From Bordetella flabilis (GTDB lineage Bacteria > Pseudomonadota > Gammaproteobacteria > Burkholderiales > Burkholderiaceae_B): a stretch of DNA of 64,000 bases. Location of the stretch: the NCBI RefSeq assembly GCF_001676725.1, contig NZ_CP016172.1, positions 620,001 through 684,000 on the forward strand, read 5' to 3'. Under the pieces are notes generated by a model. That model was given only the letters and a program-made list of their open reading frames with translations, did not search any database and had not been told where the DNA came from. Both the position numbers and the translations under genes were made by a program. Numbering within the stretch: the first letter of the stretch is position 1; each line of letters opens with the position of its first letter. This document shows positions 27,209-35,610 of the stretch, piece by piece.

Positions 27209-28414
27209 TCAGTCCAGTGTTTTGCGGGTAAGCCGTCCCACCGCCCAGAGGAGCGCGACGGCATAGGCGGCCAGGATGGCGCAATCCTTCAGGATCAGCG
27301 GCCAGTAGTCGCCCGCCAGGAAAAGCGTCTTGACCAGCTCCATGAAGTACGTGGCGGGCAGGGCGTGCCCCACGATGCGCACGACGACCGGGACATTGCG
27401 CAGGTCGAACACGAAGCCGGACAGCATCATGGCGGGCATGAAGCTGGCCAGGATGGCGATCTGGCTGGCGAGGAACTGGTTGCGGGTCACCGCCGATATC
27501 AGCAGGCCGATGCCCAGCGACACCAGCATGTACAGCATGGAGCCGGCCAGCAGGGCGGCGGCCGAACCTTGCAGCGGCACATGGAAGAGCACGCGCGCGG
27601 CCAGCAGGCACAGCGCCAGGCCCAGCATGCCGACGCAGAAATAAGGAATGATCTTGGCGAGCAGAATTTCGACGGGACGCACGGGAGTCACGAACAGCGC
27701 CTCCAGCGTGCCGCGCTCCCATTCGCGCGCCATGACGAGCGCGGTCAGGAAGGCGCCGATCAAGGTCATGATGAGCACAATCAGGCCCGGCACCAGATAC
27801 CAGGTACTGTCGTTGGCCGCGTTGAACCACATGCGGTCGACCACCGTGACGCCGCCGGCCGGGGCCGCCGCCCCGCGATCGCCGCGTTTCTGCAGCCAGA
27901 TGCCGACAGCGCCTTCGACATAGCGGCCCACCGCCAGCGCGCGCGTCGGATCGCTGCCTTGGACGAGGACCTGCACGCGGGCATCGCCGCCCGCCAGCCG
28001 GCTGGAGAAATCGCTGGGAATGCGCAACAGCGCATCGGCTTCGTGGTTCTCCATCGCGCGCCGTGCCGCGGGATAGGACGCGGCCGGCTCGCAGTCCAGG
28101 TAAGGCGACAGCGCCATGCTGGACACCAGGTCGTGCGCCTGGGGCGAGTTGTCTTCCATGACGACAAGCACGCGGGCGTTTTTGACATCCAGCGATAAGC
28201 CGTAGCCGAAGATAAGGATCAGGAAGATGGGCAGCACCAGGCCGATCAGCATGTTGGCGCGGTCACGCAGCAGTTGCCGGACCTCCTTGCGCGTCAAGGA
28301 CGCCACGCGGCGCCAGAAGCCGCCGCCCGCCACCGTGTCGGACGCGCGCGGCTGGGACGGCGCCGTTTCGCTTTCCGGCCCTTGTTGCATCCTCGATCCC
28401 ATCGTCCATCTCAT
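27209..28414 (-). CDS. ABC-2 type transporter permease (YbhS-like)
   Basis: Second membrane subunit, 401 residues. ATG at 28414 overlaps the ATPase stop by 4 bases (ATGA), which decides the start although the first about 30 residues are polar. One N-terminal membrane helix follows KEVRQLLRDRANMLIGLVLP; an extracytoplasmic domain and five C-terminal helices complete it, with MAREWERGTLEALFVTPVRP and SQIAILASFMPAMMLSGFVF matching the ABC-2 signature. It is paired with the permease gene downstream. Confidence 0.93.
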   Translation of the reverse strand: MRWTMGSRMQQGPESETAPSQPRASDTVAGGGFWRRVASLTRKEVRQLLRDRANMLIGLVLPIFLILIFGYGLSLDVKNARVLVVMEDNSPQAHDLVSSMALSPYLDCEPAASYPAARRAMENHEADALLRIPSDFSSRLAGGDARVQVLVQGSDPTRALAVGRYVEGAVGIWLQKRGDRGAAAPAGGVTVVDRMWFNAANDSTWYLVPGLIVLIMTLIGAFLTALVMAREWERGTLEALFVTPVRPVEILLAKIIPYFCVGMLGLALCLLAARVLFHVPLQGSAAALLAGSMLYMLVSLGIGLLISAVTRNQFLASQIAILASFMPAMMLSGFVFDLRNVPVVVRIVGHALPATYFMELVKTLFLAGDYWPLILKDCAILAAYAVALLWAVGRLTRKTLD

Positions 28415-30288
28415 GCCGGCGCTCCCGCAGGCGAGGGCGCGGGTTGGCGACCGCTTTGCACAATGGAGATGAAAGCTTCTTCCATGGTGAGCCGATGGTC
28501 CGGCGTCGCGCCCGCCTGTGCGCGCACGGCTTCCGGGGTCCCCAGGGCCAGGAGCTTGCCCGCGTCCTGGATCACGATGCGGTCGCAGTACTCGGCTTCT
28601 TCCATGAAGTGGGTGGTGATGACGACCGTGGTGCCCGTGTCGGCCAACGCGGTGATGCGCCGCCAGAACGCACGGCGGGCCAGCGGGTCGGCGCCGCTGG
28701 TGGGTTCGTCCAGGAACAGGATCTCCGGTTCGTGCAGCAGCCCGACCGCCATGGCAAGCCGCTGCTTGATGCCGCCCGGCAATTGTCCCGCCGGCTTGTC
28801 CAATTGATCGCCCAGCGCGAACTCGCGCGTGACCGTATCGATGCGCTCGCGCAGCCGCGCGCCGCGCAGGCCGTAGGCGCCGCCGAAGAAGCGCAGGTTC
28901 TCCAGGGCCGTCAGGTTGCCGTACAGCGCGAAGGTCTGGGATACGTAGCCGATGCGCGCACGCGCCTGGGCGCGCGCGGTACGCAGGTCCATGCCTGCCA
29001 CGCGCGCCTGGCCGCCGCTGGCGGGGAGCAGGCCGCAGAGCATGCGGAAGGTGGTGGTCTTGCCCGCGCCGTTCGGCCCCAGCAGCCCGAAGATCTCGCC
29101 GCGTGCGACGCTGAAGGTGGTCCGGTCGACCGCGGTGAAGTCGCCGAACCGGCGCACCAGGTCGCGCACTTCGATGGCAGGGCCGTCGGCGGTTCGAGTA
29201 CTGGCTGATGCCGGCTGCGCGGCCGTGGTGGGGGGCGTTTCGGTAGCCGTTGCCGTTGCTGTTGTCGTGGCCGTGGCCGGGCCTGCGCCTTTCGACGCAG
29301 GCCCGTCGCGATGCGCCTCGCGGGCGGCGTCGGTCGGCTCCGTGGCGTCGCCGGCGCGCAGCAGCACCATGAAACCGTCTTCGAGCCTTGCCGGCACGGG
29401 TTGGGCGCCGGGCGCTTCATCGGCAATGGCGGGCAGGCCATCCGGGGACGACACGATAAAGCGGATTTCTCCGCCGCGCGGCACCGCGTCGATGACGAGA
29501 TCGCGGTGGTCCAGCAGGCGCGCCTGCCGCTCGCGCGGCGCTTCCCCGTGGCGGCCGGATACGACGAAGCACAGGCCGTCGGCACGGCCCGCGATGTCGG
29601 CGGGCGTGCCGCCTGCCAGCATGCGGCCTTCATGCAGGACATGGACATGCGCGCAGCGTTCCGCCTCGTCCAGGTAGGCGGTGGTGACGAGGACGGTCAG
29701 GCTTTCGTCATGCACCATCTGGTCGATGATTTCCCACAGCTCGCGCCGCGACAACGGGTCCACCCCCACCGTGGGTTCGTCCAGCAGCAGCAGTTCCGGT
29801 GCGCGTACCAGCGTGCATGCCAGGCCCAGCTTCTGCTTCATTCCCCCGGACAGCTTGCCGGCCAGCCGCGCGGTGAAGCGCTTCAGGTCCGTCATCTCCA
29901 GCAGGCGCGCGTATCGGTCGCGCCGTACCTGCGCCGGCACGCCATGCAGGTCGGCATACAGGTCCAGGTTCTCCTGCACGCTGAGGTCTTCATACAGGCC
30001 GAAGCGTTGCGGCATATAGCTGATGCGTTCCTGGATGGCCTGGGCCTGCGTGGCCGTGTCGCGGCCCAGCACCTGCAGGCTGCCGGCATCGGGCCGCATC
30101 AAGCCGCTGGCCAGGCGCAGGAAGGTCGTCTTGCCGGCGCCGTCCGGGCCCACCAGGGCGCTGACCGTGCCGCGTGGGACCGTCAACGAAATATCGTCCA
30201 GCGCCTGCACCGGCCGCCCGGTCGCCTTGTTCACGAAGCCCTTGCCCAGGCCTCGCGCATCGATGATGCGGTCGCTGGCGTCGCTCAT
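28411..30288 (-). CDS. ABC transporter ATP-binding protein with two fused ATPase domains (YbhF-like)
   Basis: Cytosolic motor of the exporter, 625 residues. Domain 1 (about 10-245): Walker A GPDGAGKTT at 47-55, signature LSGGMKQK, Walker B LLLLDEPTVGVD. Domain 2 (about 390-610): Walker A GPNGAGKTT, signature LPGGIKQR, Walker B ILFLDEPTSGAD. Both sites appear intact. A linker of some 140 residues between them contains a simple Thr/Ala run encoded by an AC/GC-rich repeat. ATG at 30288 overlaps the hlyD stop (ATGA); an open frame upstream to 31254 is not coding. Matches the YbhF pattern of E. coli, whose partners are YbhG, YbhS and YbhR. Confidence 0.94.
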   Translation of the reverse strand: MSDASDRIIDARGLGKGFVNKATGRPVQALDDISLTVPRGTVSALVGPDGAGKTTFLRLASGLMRPDAGSLQVLGRDTATQAQAIQERISYMPQRFGLYEDLSVQENLDLYADLHGVPAQVRRDRYARLLEMTDLKRFTARLAGKLSGGMKQKLGLACTLVRAPELLLLDEPTVGVDPLSRRELWEIIDQMVHDESLTVLVTTAYLDEAERCAHVHVLHEGRMLAGGTPADIAGRADGLCFVVSGRHGEAPRERQARLLDHRDLVIDAVPRGGEIRFIVSSPDGLPAIADEAPGAQPVPARLEDGFMVLLRAGDATEPTDAAREAHRDGPASKGAGPATATTTATATATETPPTTAAQPASASTRTADGPAIEVRDLVRRFGDFTAVDRTTFSVARGEIFGLLGPNGAGKTTTFRMLCGLLPASGGQARVAGMDLRTARAQARARIGYVSQTFALYGNLTALENLRFFGGAYGLRGARLRERIDTVTREFALGDQLDKPAGQLPGGIKQRLAMAVGLLHEPEILFLDEPTSGADPLARRAFWRRITALADTGTTVVITTHFMEEAEYCDRIVIQDAGKLLALGTPEAVRAQAGATPDHRLTMEEAFISIVQSGRQPAPSPAGAPA

Positions 30289-31310
30289 GAGACGGGGCTC
30301 CGGGAGGCGACCGGCGCGGACGCCTGGGTGTCGATGTGCACCGTGGCCGGCATGCCCAGCCGCAGCCGGTCCTGGGGATCGGCGACCAGGACCCGGACTT
30401 CGTAAACCAGGCTGGTGCGCAGGCTTTCGGTCTGCACGCTTTTGGGCGTGAATTCCGCTACCGACGAGATATAGCCAATCGAGCCGGCGATGGCCTGGTC
30501 GGGATGGCTGTCGGTATAGACCTGGGCCTGCATTCCCATCCGTATCCGGCCCAGGTCCGCTTCGCTGACGTAGGCGCGTATCCACTTGGGATCGTAGATG
30601 GCCAGGGTATAGGCCGGACGCTGGGGCGACGCCATGTCGCCAGGCTCCAGCAGGCGCGACCGCACCACCGCGTCGCGCGGGGCTTTCAGCTGCGCCAGGT
30701 CCATCTGGTGCTGCAGCAGCGCGGCGCGGGCTTTTGCGGCATCCCGTGCGGCGGCGGCTTCGGCAATGTCCTCCGCCCGCGGTCCCAATTGCGCCAGCCG
30801 CAGCGCCTGGCGTTCGGCTTCCAGTCGCGCCTGGGCGACATGCATGCGCGCCGCGGCGGCGTCGAGGTCTTCCTTGCTGACGGCGCGTCCGGCGGTGTGC
30901 CCGGCGACGCCGCGCAATCGCTGCCACTGGCGTGCCGCCAGCTCGGCATCCGCCTGGGCTGCCGCCGCCTGGGCCCGCGCCTGCTGGACTTCTTCGGGCC
31001 GTGTGCCGTTGCGCAGGCGCAGCAAGGCCTGCTCGCGTGCATCCACTTCGGCCCGCGCCTGCGCCAGTTGCAAGGCCACGGTCCGGGTATCCAGCAGGGC
31101 CAGCACCTGGCCCGCCCGGACACGGTCGCCTTCTTCCACGCGCATTTCCGCGACGCGGTCGCTGCCGTCGAAGGCCAGCGACACTTGCCGGATATCGACG
31201 TTGCCGTACAAGGTAAGGCGGCTCGGATCGGCAGCCGGGCGATACAGGGCCCACGCGGCGACAGCGAGCGCGACGATGGCCACGGCGAGGATAAGCAGCT
31301 TTTTCTTCAT
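30285..31310 (-). CDS. HlyD-family membrane fusion protein (YbhG-like)
   Basis: Periplasmic adaptor of 341 residues, linking the ABC permeases to the outer-membrane factor. ATG at 31310 gives a basic start (MKKKLLIL) and one membrane anchor; then the biotinyl-lipoyl half motif GNVDIRQVSLAFDGSDRVAE, a long Ala-rich coiled coil (about 85-215, many heptads of ARAEVDAREQALLRLR type) and the barrel domain with DMASPQRPAYTLAIYDPKWI. First gene of the five-gene minus-strand operon. A TetR-type operator lies about 108 bases upstream of its start. Confidence 0.93.
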   Translation of the reverse strand: MKKKLLILAVAIVALAVAAWALYRPAADPSRLTLYGNVDIRQVSLAFDGSDRVAEMRVEEGDRVRAGQVLALLDTRTVALQLAQARAEVDAREQALLRLRNGTRPEEVQQARAQAAAAQADAELAARQWQRLRGVAGHTAGRAVSKEDLDAAAARMHVAQARLEAERQALRLAQLGPRAEDIAEAAAARDAAKARAALLQHQMDLAQLKAPRDAVVRSRLLEPGDMASPQRPAYTLAIYDPKWIRAYVSEADLGRIRMGMQAQVYTDSHPDQAIAGSIGYISSVAEFTPKSVQTESLRTSLVYEVRVLVADPQDRLRLGMPATVHIDTQASAPVASRSPVS

Positions 31311-31360
31311 GGCACAGGGACGAATGCGTGGATGAAAGAGGGAGGCAACGTCTCGTACTG

Positions 31361-31386
31361 GCGTCCCGGATCGGCGTCCCGGATCG
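31361..31386. repeat. 13-bp direct tandem repeat
   Basis: Two exact copies of GCGTCCCGGATCG, 31361-31373 and 31374-31386, in the leader of the exporter operon between the TetR-type operator and hlyD. Role unknown; could be slippage product. Confidence 0.8.
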
Positions 31387-31417
31387 ATATGGAAAGTACG
31401 GACCAAGAAAACTCTAA

Positions 31418-31435
31418 CTCAAATTTGAATTTGAG
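31418..31435. promoter_or_regulatory. TetR-type operator in the divergent spacer
   Basis: The palindrome CTCAAATTTGAATTTGAG has arms CTCAAAT and ATTTGAG around TTGA, standing out as AT-rich in GC-rich DNA. It lies between the divergent hlyD and tetR starts, 59 bases before the latter, where it could control both directions. The likely binder is the adjacent TetR protein. Confidence 0.7.
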
Positions 31436-31494
31436 ATAGACTTTACGACAGTTTTTCCGAGAATGCACGTGCGCACTTGCGCGCCCTGGCCGTC

Positions 31495-32211
31495 ATGTCC
31501 GTTCGCGATCCGCTTTCCACAGAATACAGGGCGCCCACCCTGCGCGCCCGCGCGGATGGCGAAGCCACCCGCGCCAATATCATCGAGGCGGCGGGCCAGC
31601 TGTTCGCCGAACGGGGCTATGCCGAGGCGACCAGCAAGGCCATATGCGAGCGCGCGCGCACCAATATGGCGGCGGTGAACTATTACTTCGGCAGCCGCGA
31701 CGAGCTTTATCTGGCCTTGCTGCGTGAAGTGCACAAGCGGCTGATGAGCATGCAGTTCCTGCAGGAGATCGCCGATAGCTCCAGGTCTCCAGAGGAAAAG
31801 CTGCGCGTGTTCCTCGATGGCCTGGTCAGCACCGTGGTCGATGGAACCAGTTGGCATACGCGCCTTTGGGCACGGGAAATCCTGGCGCCGTCGCCCTTGC
31901 TGGGCCAAGTGATGCGCGAACAAGCCTTGCCCAAGTTCCAGTTGCTAAGCGGCATCGTCGGCGAAATCACGGGGCTGGCGCCCGGTACGCCGGCACTGAG
32001 CTGTTGCGTGTTGAGCGTCATCGCGCCCTGTCTGATGCTGCTGGTGGTGGATCGCAACATCGATACGCCCATCCGGTCCCTGTTCCAGCGGCCGGCTGCC
32101 GAACTGGCCGCCCAGATGCATGTGCTGGCCCTGCATGGCCTGCGGGCGGTCCGCGCTGGCGCGCCCCGCAAGCCCACCCAGGCTTCATCGAGGCGCCGAC
32201 CCCGCGCCTAG
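31495..32211 (+). CDS. TetR-family regulator (CecR-like)
   Basis: Repressor of 238 residues. The N-terminal helix-turn-helix reads ATRANIIEAAGQLFAERGYA, then SKAICERARTNMAAVNYYFG. The C-terminal domain resembles the DUF1956 group including CecR (YbiH), the regulator of ybhGFSR in E. coli, in agreement with the divergent YbhGFSR-like operon. ATG at 31495 is preferred to a TTG at 31477. The C-terminus is basic (RKPTQASSRRRPRA). Probably senses the exported compound and releases the palindrome at 31418-31435. Confidence 0.9.
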   Translation: MSVRDPLSTEYRAPTLRARADGEATRANIIEAAGQLFAERGYAEATSKAICERARTNMAAVNYYFGSRDELYLALLREVHKRLMSMQFLQEIADSSRSPEEKLRVFLDGLVSTVVDGTSWHTRLWAREILAPSPLLGQVMREQALPKFQLLSGIVGEITGLAPGTPALSCCVLSVIAPCLMLLVVDRNIDTPIRSLFQRPAAELAAQMHVLALHGLRAVRAGAPRKPTQASSRRRPRA

Positions 32212-32235
32212 CCGATTGCGGCCCCGGCGGTCCGG

Positions 32236-32369
32236 GCCCAGTCGCCTCGGATTCCGGCGCTTCGGATGCAGGCGCTCAGATTCCGGCACTTCGGGCCCAG
32301 GCGCTTCGGACCAGTCGATCCGGACCCAGGCGCTTCGGATCCAGGCGCTTCGGAGCCAGCTGTTTCCGG
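32236..32369. repeat. Degenerate 15-bp tandem repeat, about nine units
   Basis: Directly after tetR lie nine adjoining units of 14-16 bases with consensus near CCAGGCGCTTCGG plus two variable bases. Best copies are 32295-32309, 32324-32338 and 32339-32353; diverged ones begin at 32236, 32251, 32266, 32280, 32310 and 32354. Lengths of 14 and 16 break any reading frame, so this is not a protein repeat. The following stretch to 32590, before the AsmA gene, shows no gene. Confidence 0.75.
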
Positions 32370-32590
32370 CGCAGCGCGTCACATCCCTTTGTTACCATAG
32401 CCGTTTGGCGTCGTGCTACCGCAAGCGGTGATCCTGCGGCAGGCGGCCAGGACCGCCGGATGGCGCGCTCGGCCAACGCTGCGGAAATGCGGCGCAGGAA
32501 GGCAGGCAGCGCAAACCAGGCGCGCGCAACCAGCGCCGGCAATCGGCGATACATGAAGAACAGGCCCAGACCGAGTACCGCGGGACAGCG

Positions 32591-35185
32591 ATGAAAACGT
32601 GGATCAAGCGCATATCGATAGCCTTGGCAGTGGTGATCGGCCTCGCCGTCGCAGGTTTGGCGGTGTTTCTGCTGACCTTCGATCCGAACGCCTACAAGGA
32701 CCGGCTGGAATCCTGGGTCCAGCAACGCTATCACCGCACCTTGACCATAGAAGGCGATATCGAGGCGACGCTTTTTCCCAGCCTCGGCTTGACGCTGCAG
32801 GGCGTCTCCCTGTCCGAACCGGGCGGCACGGAGACCTTCGCCTCGGTGGAGAACGCCCGCATGGCGGTGGCGATCTGGCCGCTGTTGTCGCGTAACGTGG
32901 TGATCGATCACGCCACGTTCAGCGGCGTGAAGGCGCGCGTGGTGCGGGACAAGCAGGGGCGCCTGAATTTCCAGGACCTGATGGGCAAGGCAAAGACGAG
33001 CGATGGCCCGGGCGGCGCCGATGCAGGCGCATCGGGCGACGAATCGCGCGCGGGCACGCCGTACATCGACATCGCCGGGCTCGATATCAAGGACGGCGAG
33101 GTGCTGCTGCAGGACGACGCCACCGGCCGGGCGCTGACCATTTCGCAGCTCAGCGCCCGCACCGGCCGCGTGCGGGTCGCCGAGCCCTTCGAACTGAGCG
33201 TGTCGGCACATATCGAAGGCAGCGCGCCGCAGTTCAACGCCGACCTGTCCGGCCAGGGCGAACTGACCATGGACCCCGATGCGCGGCGGTATGCCGCCCG
33301 CAAGCTGGACGTGAAGATCGCAGGCCAGTTGCCCGGGGTCCAGGCCAAGAACCTGGCGGTGCGCGGCGACATCGCTTTCGACGAAGGCCGCGGCGCCCTC
33401 GACGTGACGGGCCTGATGGCGGTTTTCCAGGGCGAGCTCGCGCGGTTGGCCGGTGGCCCGGCCAGCATGGACGCCAGCGTCGCGGCGCAGCGGCTGCAAT
33501 TGGATCGCGCCGGCGGCGCCATGCGCGTCGACAAACTGGCGGTGCGCGCCAAGGGCGCGGCGCGCCCCGGGCCTTTCGAGCTGGCGGTCGATGCGCCTTC
33601 CCTGGACCTGTCGCCCAAGAGCGCCGCCGGGGTCGCCATGACGGCGCGCCTGCGTGTGGCCGGCAACGATGGCATGGACCTGCGCCTGGGCATCGACGGT
33701 GTCGGCGGCAATACCGGCGGCCTGTCGGCCGCGCAAGCCACGATCGCCGGGGAGATCAAGCAGGGCGCGCGCACGTGGACCTTGAGCGCGGCATCGCCGA
33801 TAACCTTCGTCCCCGCGAGGCGCGCGATCGCTGCCACGGCGCTGGCCGGCGAGGTCGCCATCGCTGATCCCGGATTGCCGGGCGGCGCATTGAAGATTCC
33901 CTATACCGGCGCCGCGCAGGCCGACGGGGTCGCCAATACCGCGAACCTGCGCCTGGAGGGGCAGCTGGAAGGCGGCAAGCTGGCGCTGTCGGCCGACGTG
34001 GCGCGTACTTCCGCCCAGCCGGCCATACGCTTCGCCGTGGCGGCCGATACCCTGGACCTGGACAAGCTGATGCCCGCCGGTACGCCCGCGCAGCGCGCCG
34101 GCCCGGCAGCCGTTGGCGGCAAGGACAGCGGTACGGGAGCCGCCGTACCGGGGGCAGGGGCCGCGTCCGCGCCTGCCTCTGCGCCCGCGCCAGCGGCGCC
34201 CGGCGGCCCCAGCGCCGCGCCACCCGGGACCGCGGCGCCCGCATCGCCATCGGCCGCGTCCGCTCCGCGCCCCGGTGGCGGCATCGATCTTTCCGTGCTG
34301 GTGGGTCCCCAGGCACAGGGCACGATAAAAATAGGGCGCCTGGTCGCGCGCGGTCTCGTGGCGGAGAACCTCTCCGGCGCGGTACGGCTGGCGCAGGGCA
34401 AGCTGGATGTCTCACCGCTGGCGGCCACGCTGTATGGCGGCAAGCTGGCCGGCAACGTGTCCGTCGATGCGGCGCGCGACAATGCCATCGCCACGCGCTT
34501 CACGCTGGACGGCGTGGCCATCGGCCCGTTGCTGGCCGCGGTCGCCAAACGCTCGCCCATGACAGGCGTGGGCAACGTGGCGGCCGACCTGACGACGCAC
34601 GGCCGGCAGGGCGATGCCTTGCGCGATAACCTGGGCGGCACCCTGCAATTGCGCTTGCGCGATGGCGCGATCAAGGGCTTCGACGTGGCGCGCACGCTGC
34701 GTGAGCTGAAGCAGGCCATACTTGGCGGCAAGCAAGGCGAGCAAGCCGACGTGAGCGCGGATGCGTCGCGGGAGACCACATTCAGCCGCATGGACGCGGA
34801 CCTCGCGCTGGCGGCCGGCATCGCAACCATCAAGCGCTTGGACGTGGTGTCGCCGGTGGTTCGCGTCAGCCAGGGAACGCCAGCCATCATCGATCTGCCC
34901 AAGGGTACGCTGGACGTAGTCGCCAATGTCCGCATTGCCGACCCGCCGCCGTCCTATGCGGACCTGGCCGAGTTGCGCGGCCTCGCGGTCCCCGTCCATG
35001 TCGCCGGCCCTTACGACGCCTTGCGCTACCGTGTCGACTGGCGCGCCGTGGCGGGCGATGCCTTGTCGCGCGCCTTGCAGCGGGCGCTGCGCGACCGTGG
35101 CGCGGACAGTAATAGAAATGGCGAATCGCGCCAGGACGCCATCAAGGACCTGGGCAGAATGTTGAAAGGGATCACCGGAAAATGA
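32591..35185 (+). CDS. AsmA family protein
   Basis: Large inner-membrane-anchored periplasmic protein of 864 residues. One N-terminal membrane helix (IALAVVIGLAVAGLAVFLL, residues 8-27) is followed by DPNAYKDRLESWVQQRYHRT typical of AsmA. The N- and C-terminal AsmA domains (FSRMDADLALAAGIATIKRL near the end) are joined by an Ala/Pro/Gly-rich disordered linker at about residues 500-560. AsmA-like proteins are thought to bridge the envelope and move phospholipids, and to affect outer-membrane assembly. The stop overlaps the next start (ATGA). Confidence 0.92.
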   Translation: MKTWIKRISIALAVVIGLAVAGLAVFLLTFDPNAYKDRLESWVQQRYHRTLTIEGDIEATLFPSLGLTLQGVSLSEPGGTETFASVENARMAVAIWPLLSRNVVIDHATFSGVKARVVRDKQGRLNFQDLMGKAKTSDGPGGADAGASGDESRAGTPYIDIAGLDIKDGEVLLQDDATGRALTISQLSARTGRVRVAEPFELSVSAHIEGSAPQFNADLSGQGELTMDPDARRYAARKLDVKIAGQLPGVQAKNLAVRGDIAFDEGRGALDVTGLMAVFQGELARLAGGPASMDASVAAQRLQLDRAGGAMRVDKLAVRAKGAARPGPFELAVDAPSLDLSPKSAAGVAMTARLRVAGNDGMDLRLGIDGVGGNTGGLSAAQATIAGEIKQGARTWTLSAASPITFVPARRAIAATALAGEVAIADPGLPGGALKIPYTGAAQADGVANTANLRLEGQLEGGKLALSADVARTSAQPAIRFAVAADTLDLDKLMPAGTPAQRAGPAAVGGKDSGTGAAVPGAGAASAPASAPAPAAPGGPSAAPPGTAAPASPSAASAPRPGGGIDLSVLVGPQAQGTIKIGRLVARGLVAENLSGAVRLAQGKLDVSPLAATLYGGKLAGNVSVDAARDNAIATRFTLDGVAIGPLLAAVAKRSPMTGVGNVAADLTTHGRQGDALRDNLGGTLQLRLRDGAIKGFDVARTLRELKQAILGGKQGEQADVSADASRETTFSRMDADLALAAGIATIKRLDVVSPVVRVSQGTPAIIDLPKGTLDVVANVRIADPPPSYADLAELRGLAVPVHVAGPYDALRYRVDWRAVAGDALSRALQRALRDRGADSNRNGESRQDAIKDLGRMLKGITGK

Positions 35186-35565
35186 GCGCCTTGTACCATC
35201 CCGTCGCCCACTGCGGCGGTCTCGACGATCCGCGCGCCGCGGACTACGAACGCCGCTGGCTGCTGGTGAACTCCGGCGGTCAATGGATGACGCGGACCGA
35301 ATGCCCGGCGCTCGCGGATATCGCCGTCGAAATGCGCTTCGGGTACCTGGTGCTGCGCGCGCCCGGAATGCTGCGCATCGACATCCCCCTGGACGTAATC
35401 GAGGATGACGACAGCGTACGCAGTGCCGTGCTGGTGGGCACGCAGGCCGTGGATGTCGTCGATGAAGGCGAACTGGCCGCTGCGTGGGTGTCCAATTTCA
35501 CGGGCATCCCGTGCCGCTTGATGAAGGTGCATCCCGACATGGGACCGGTCGACTGGCCGGAATAG
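35182..35565 (+). CDS. MOSC N-terminal beta-barrel domain protein
   Basis: Protein of 127 residues made of only the MOSC_N barrel (YHPVAHCGGLDDPRAADYERR, then WLLVNSGGQWMTRTECPALA). In full-size relatives (about 280 residues) this part precedes a molybdenum-cofactor sulfurase MOSC domain with a catalytic Cys; that domain is missing here. The stand-alone form may be an accessory or remnant; the frame is intact. It overlaps the AsmA stop by 4 bases, so the two are co-translated. No clear function. Confidence 0.8.
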   Translation: MSALYHPVAHCGGLDDPRAADYERRWLLVNSGGQWMTRTECPALADIAVEMRFGYLVLRAPGMLRIDIPLDVIEDDDSVRSAVLVGTQAVDVVDEGELAAAWVSNFTGIPCRLMKVHPDMGPVDWPE

Positions 35566-35610
35566 GGTGTTGGCGGCCACGGCGCCGCATGGCACGATGG
35601 TGCCCGGCCT

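Noticed and set aside
29237..29290. Thr/Ala-coding simple repeat in the ATPase linker as a phase-variable tract
   Set aside because: The codons are mixed and not exact repeats; slippage is less likely and the frame is intact.
30289..31254. N-terminal extension of the double ATPase gene
   Set aside because: The extension is antisense-like Gly/Arg/Pro-rich sequence within hlyD; ATG at 30288 overlapping the hlyD stop gives the normal YbhF-type start.
32236..32369. Coding repeat (pentapeptide repeat protein) on the minus strand
   Set aside because: Units of 14 and 16 bases break the reading frame and no start or ribosome site is present.
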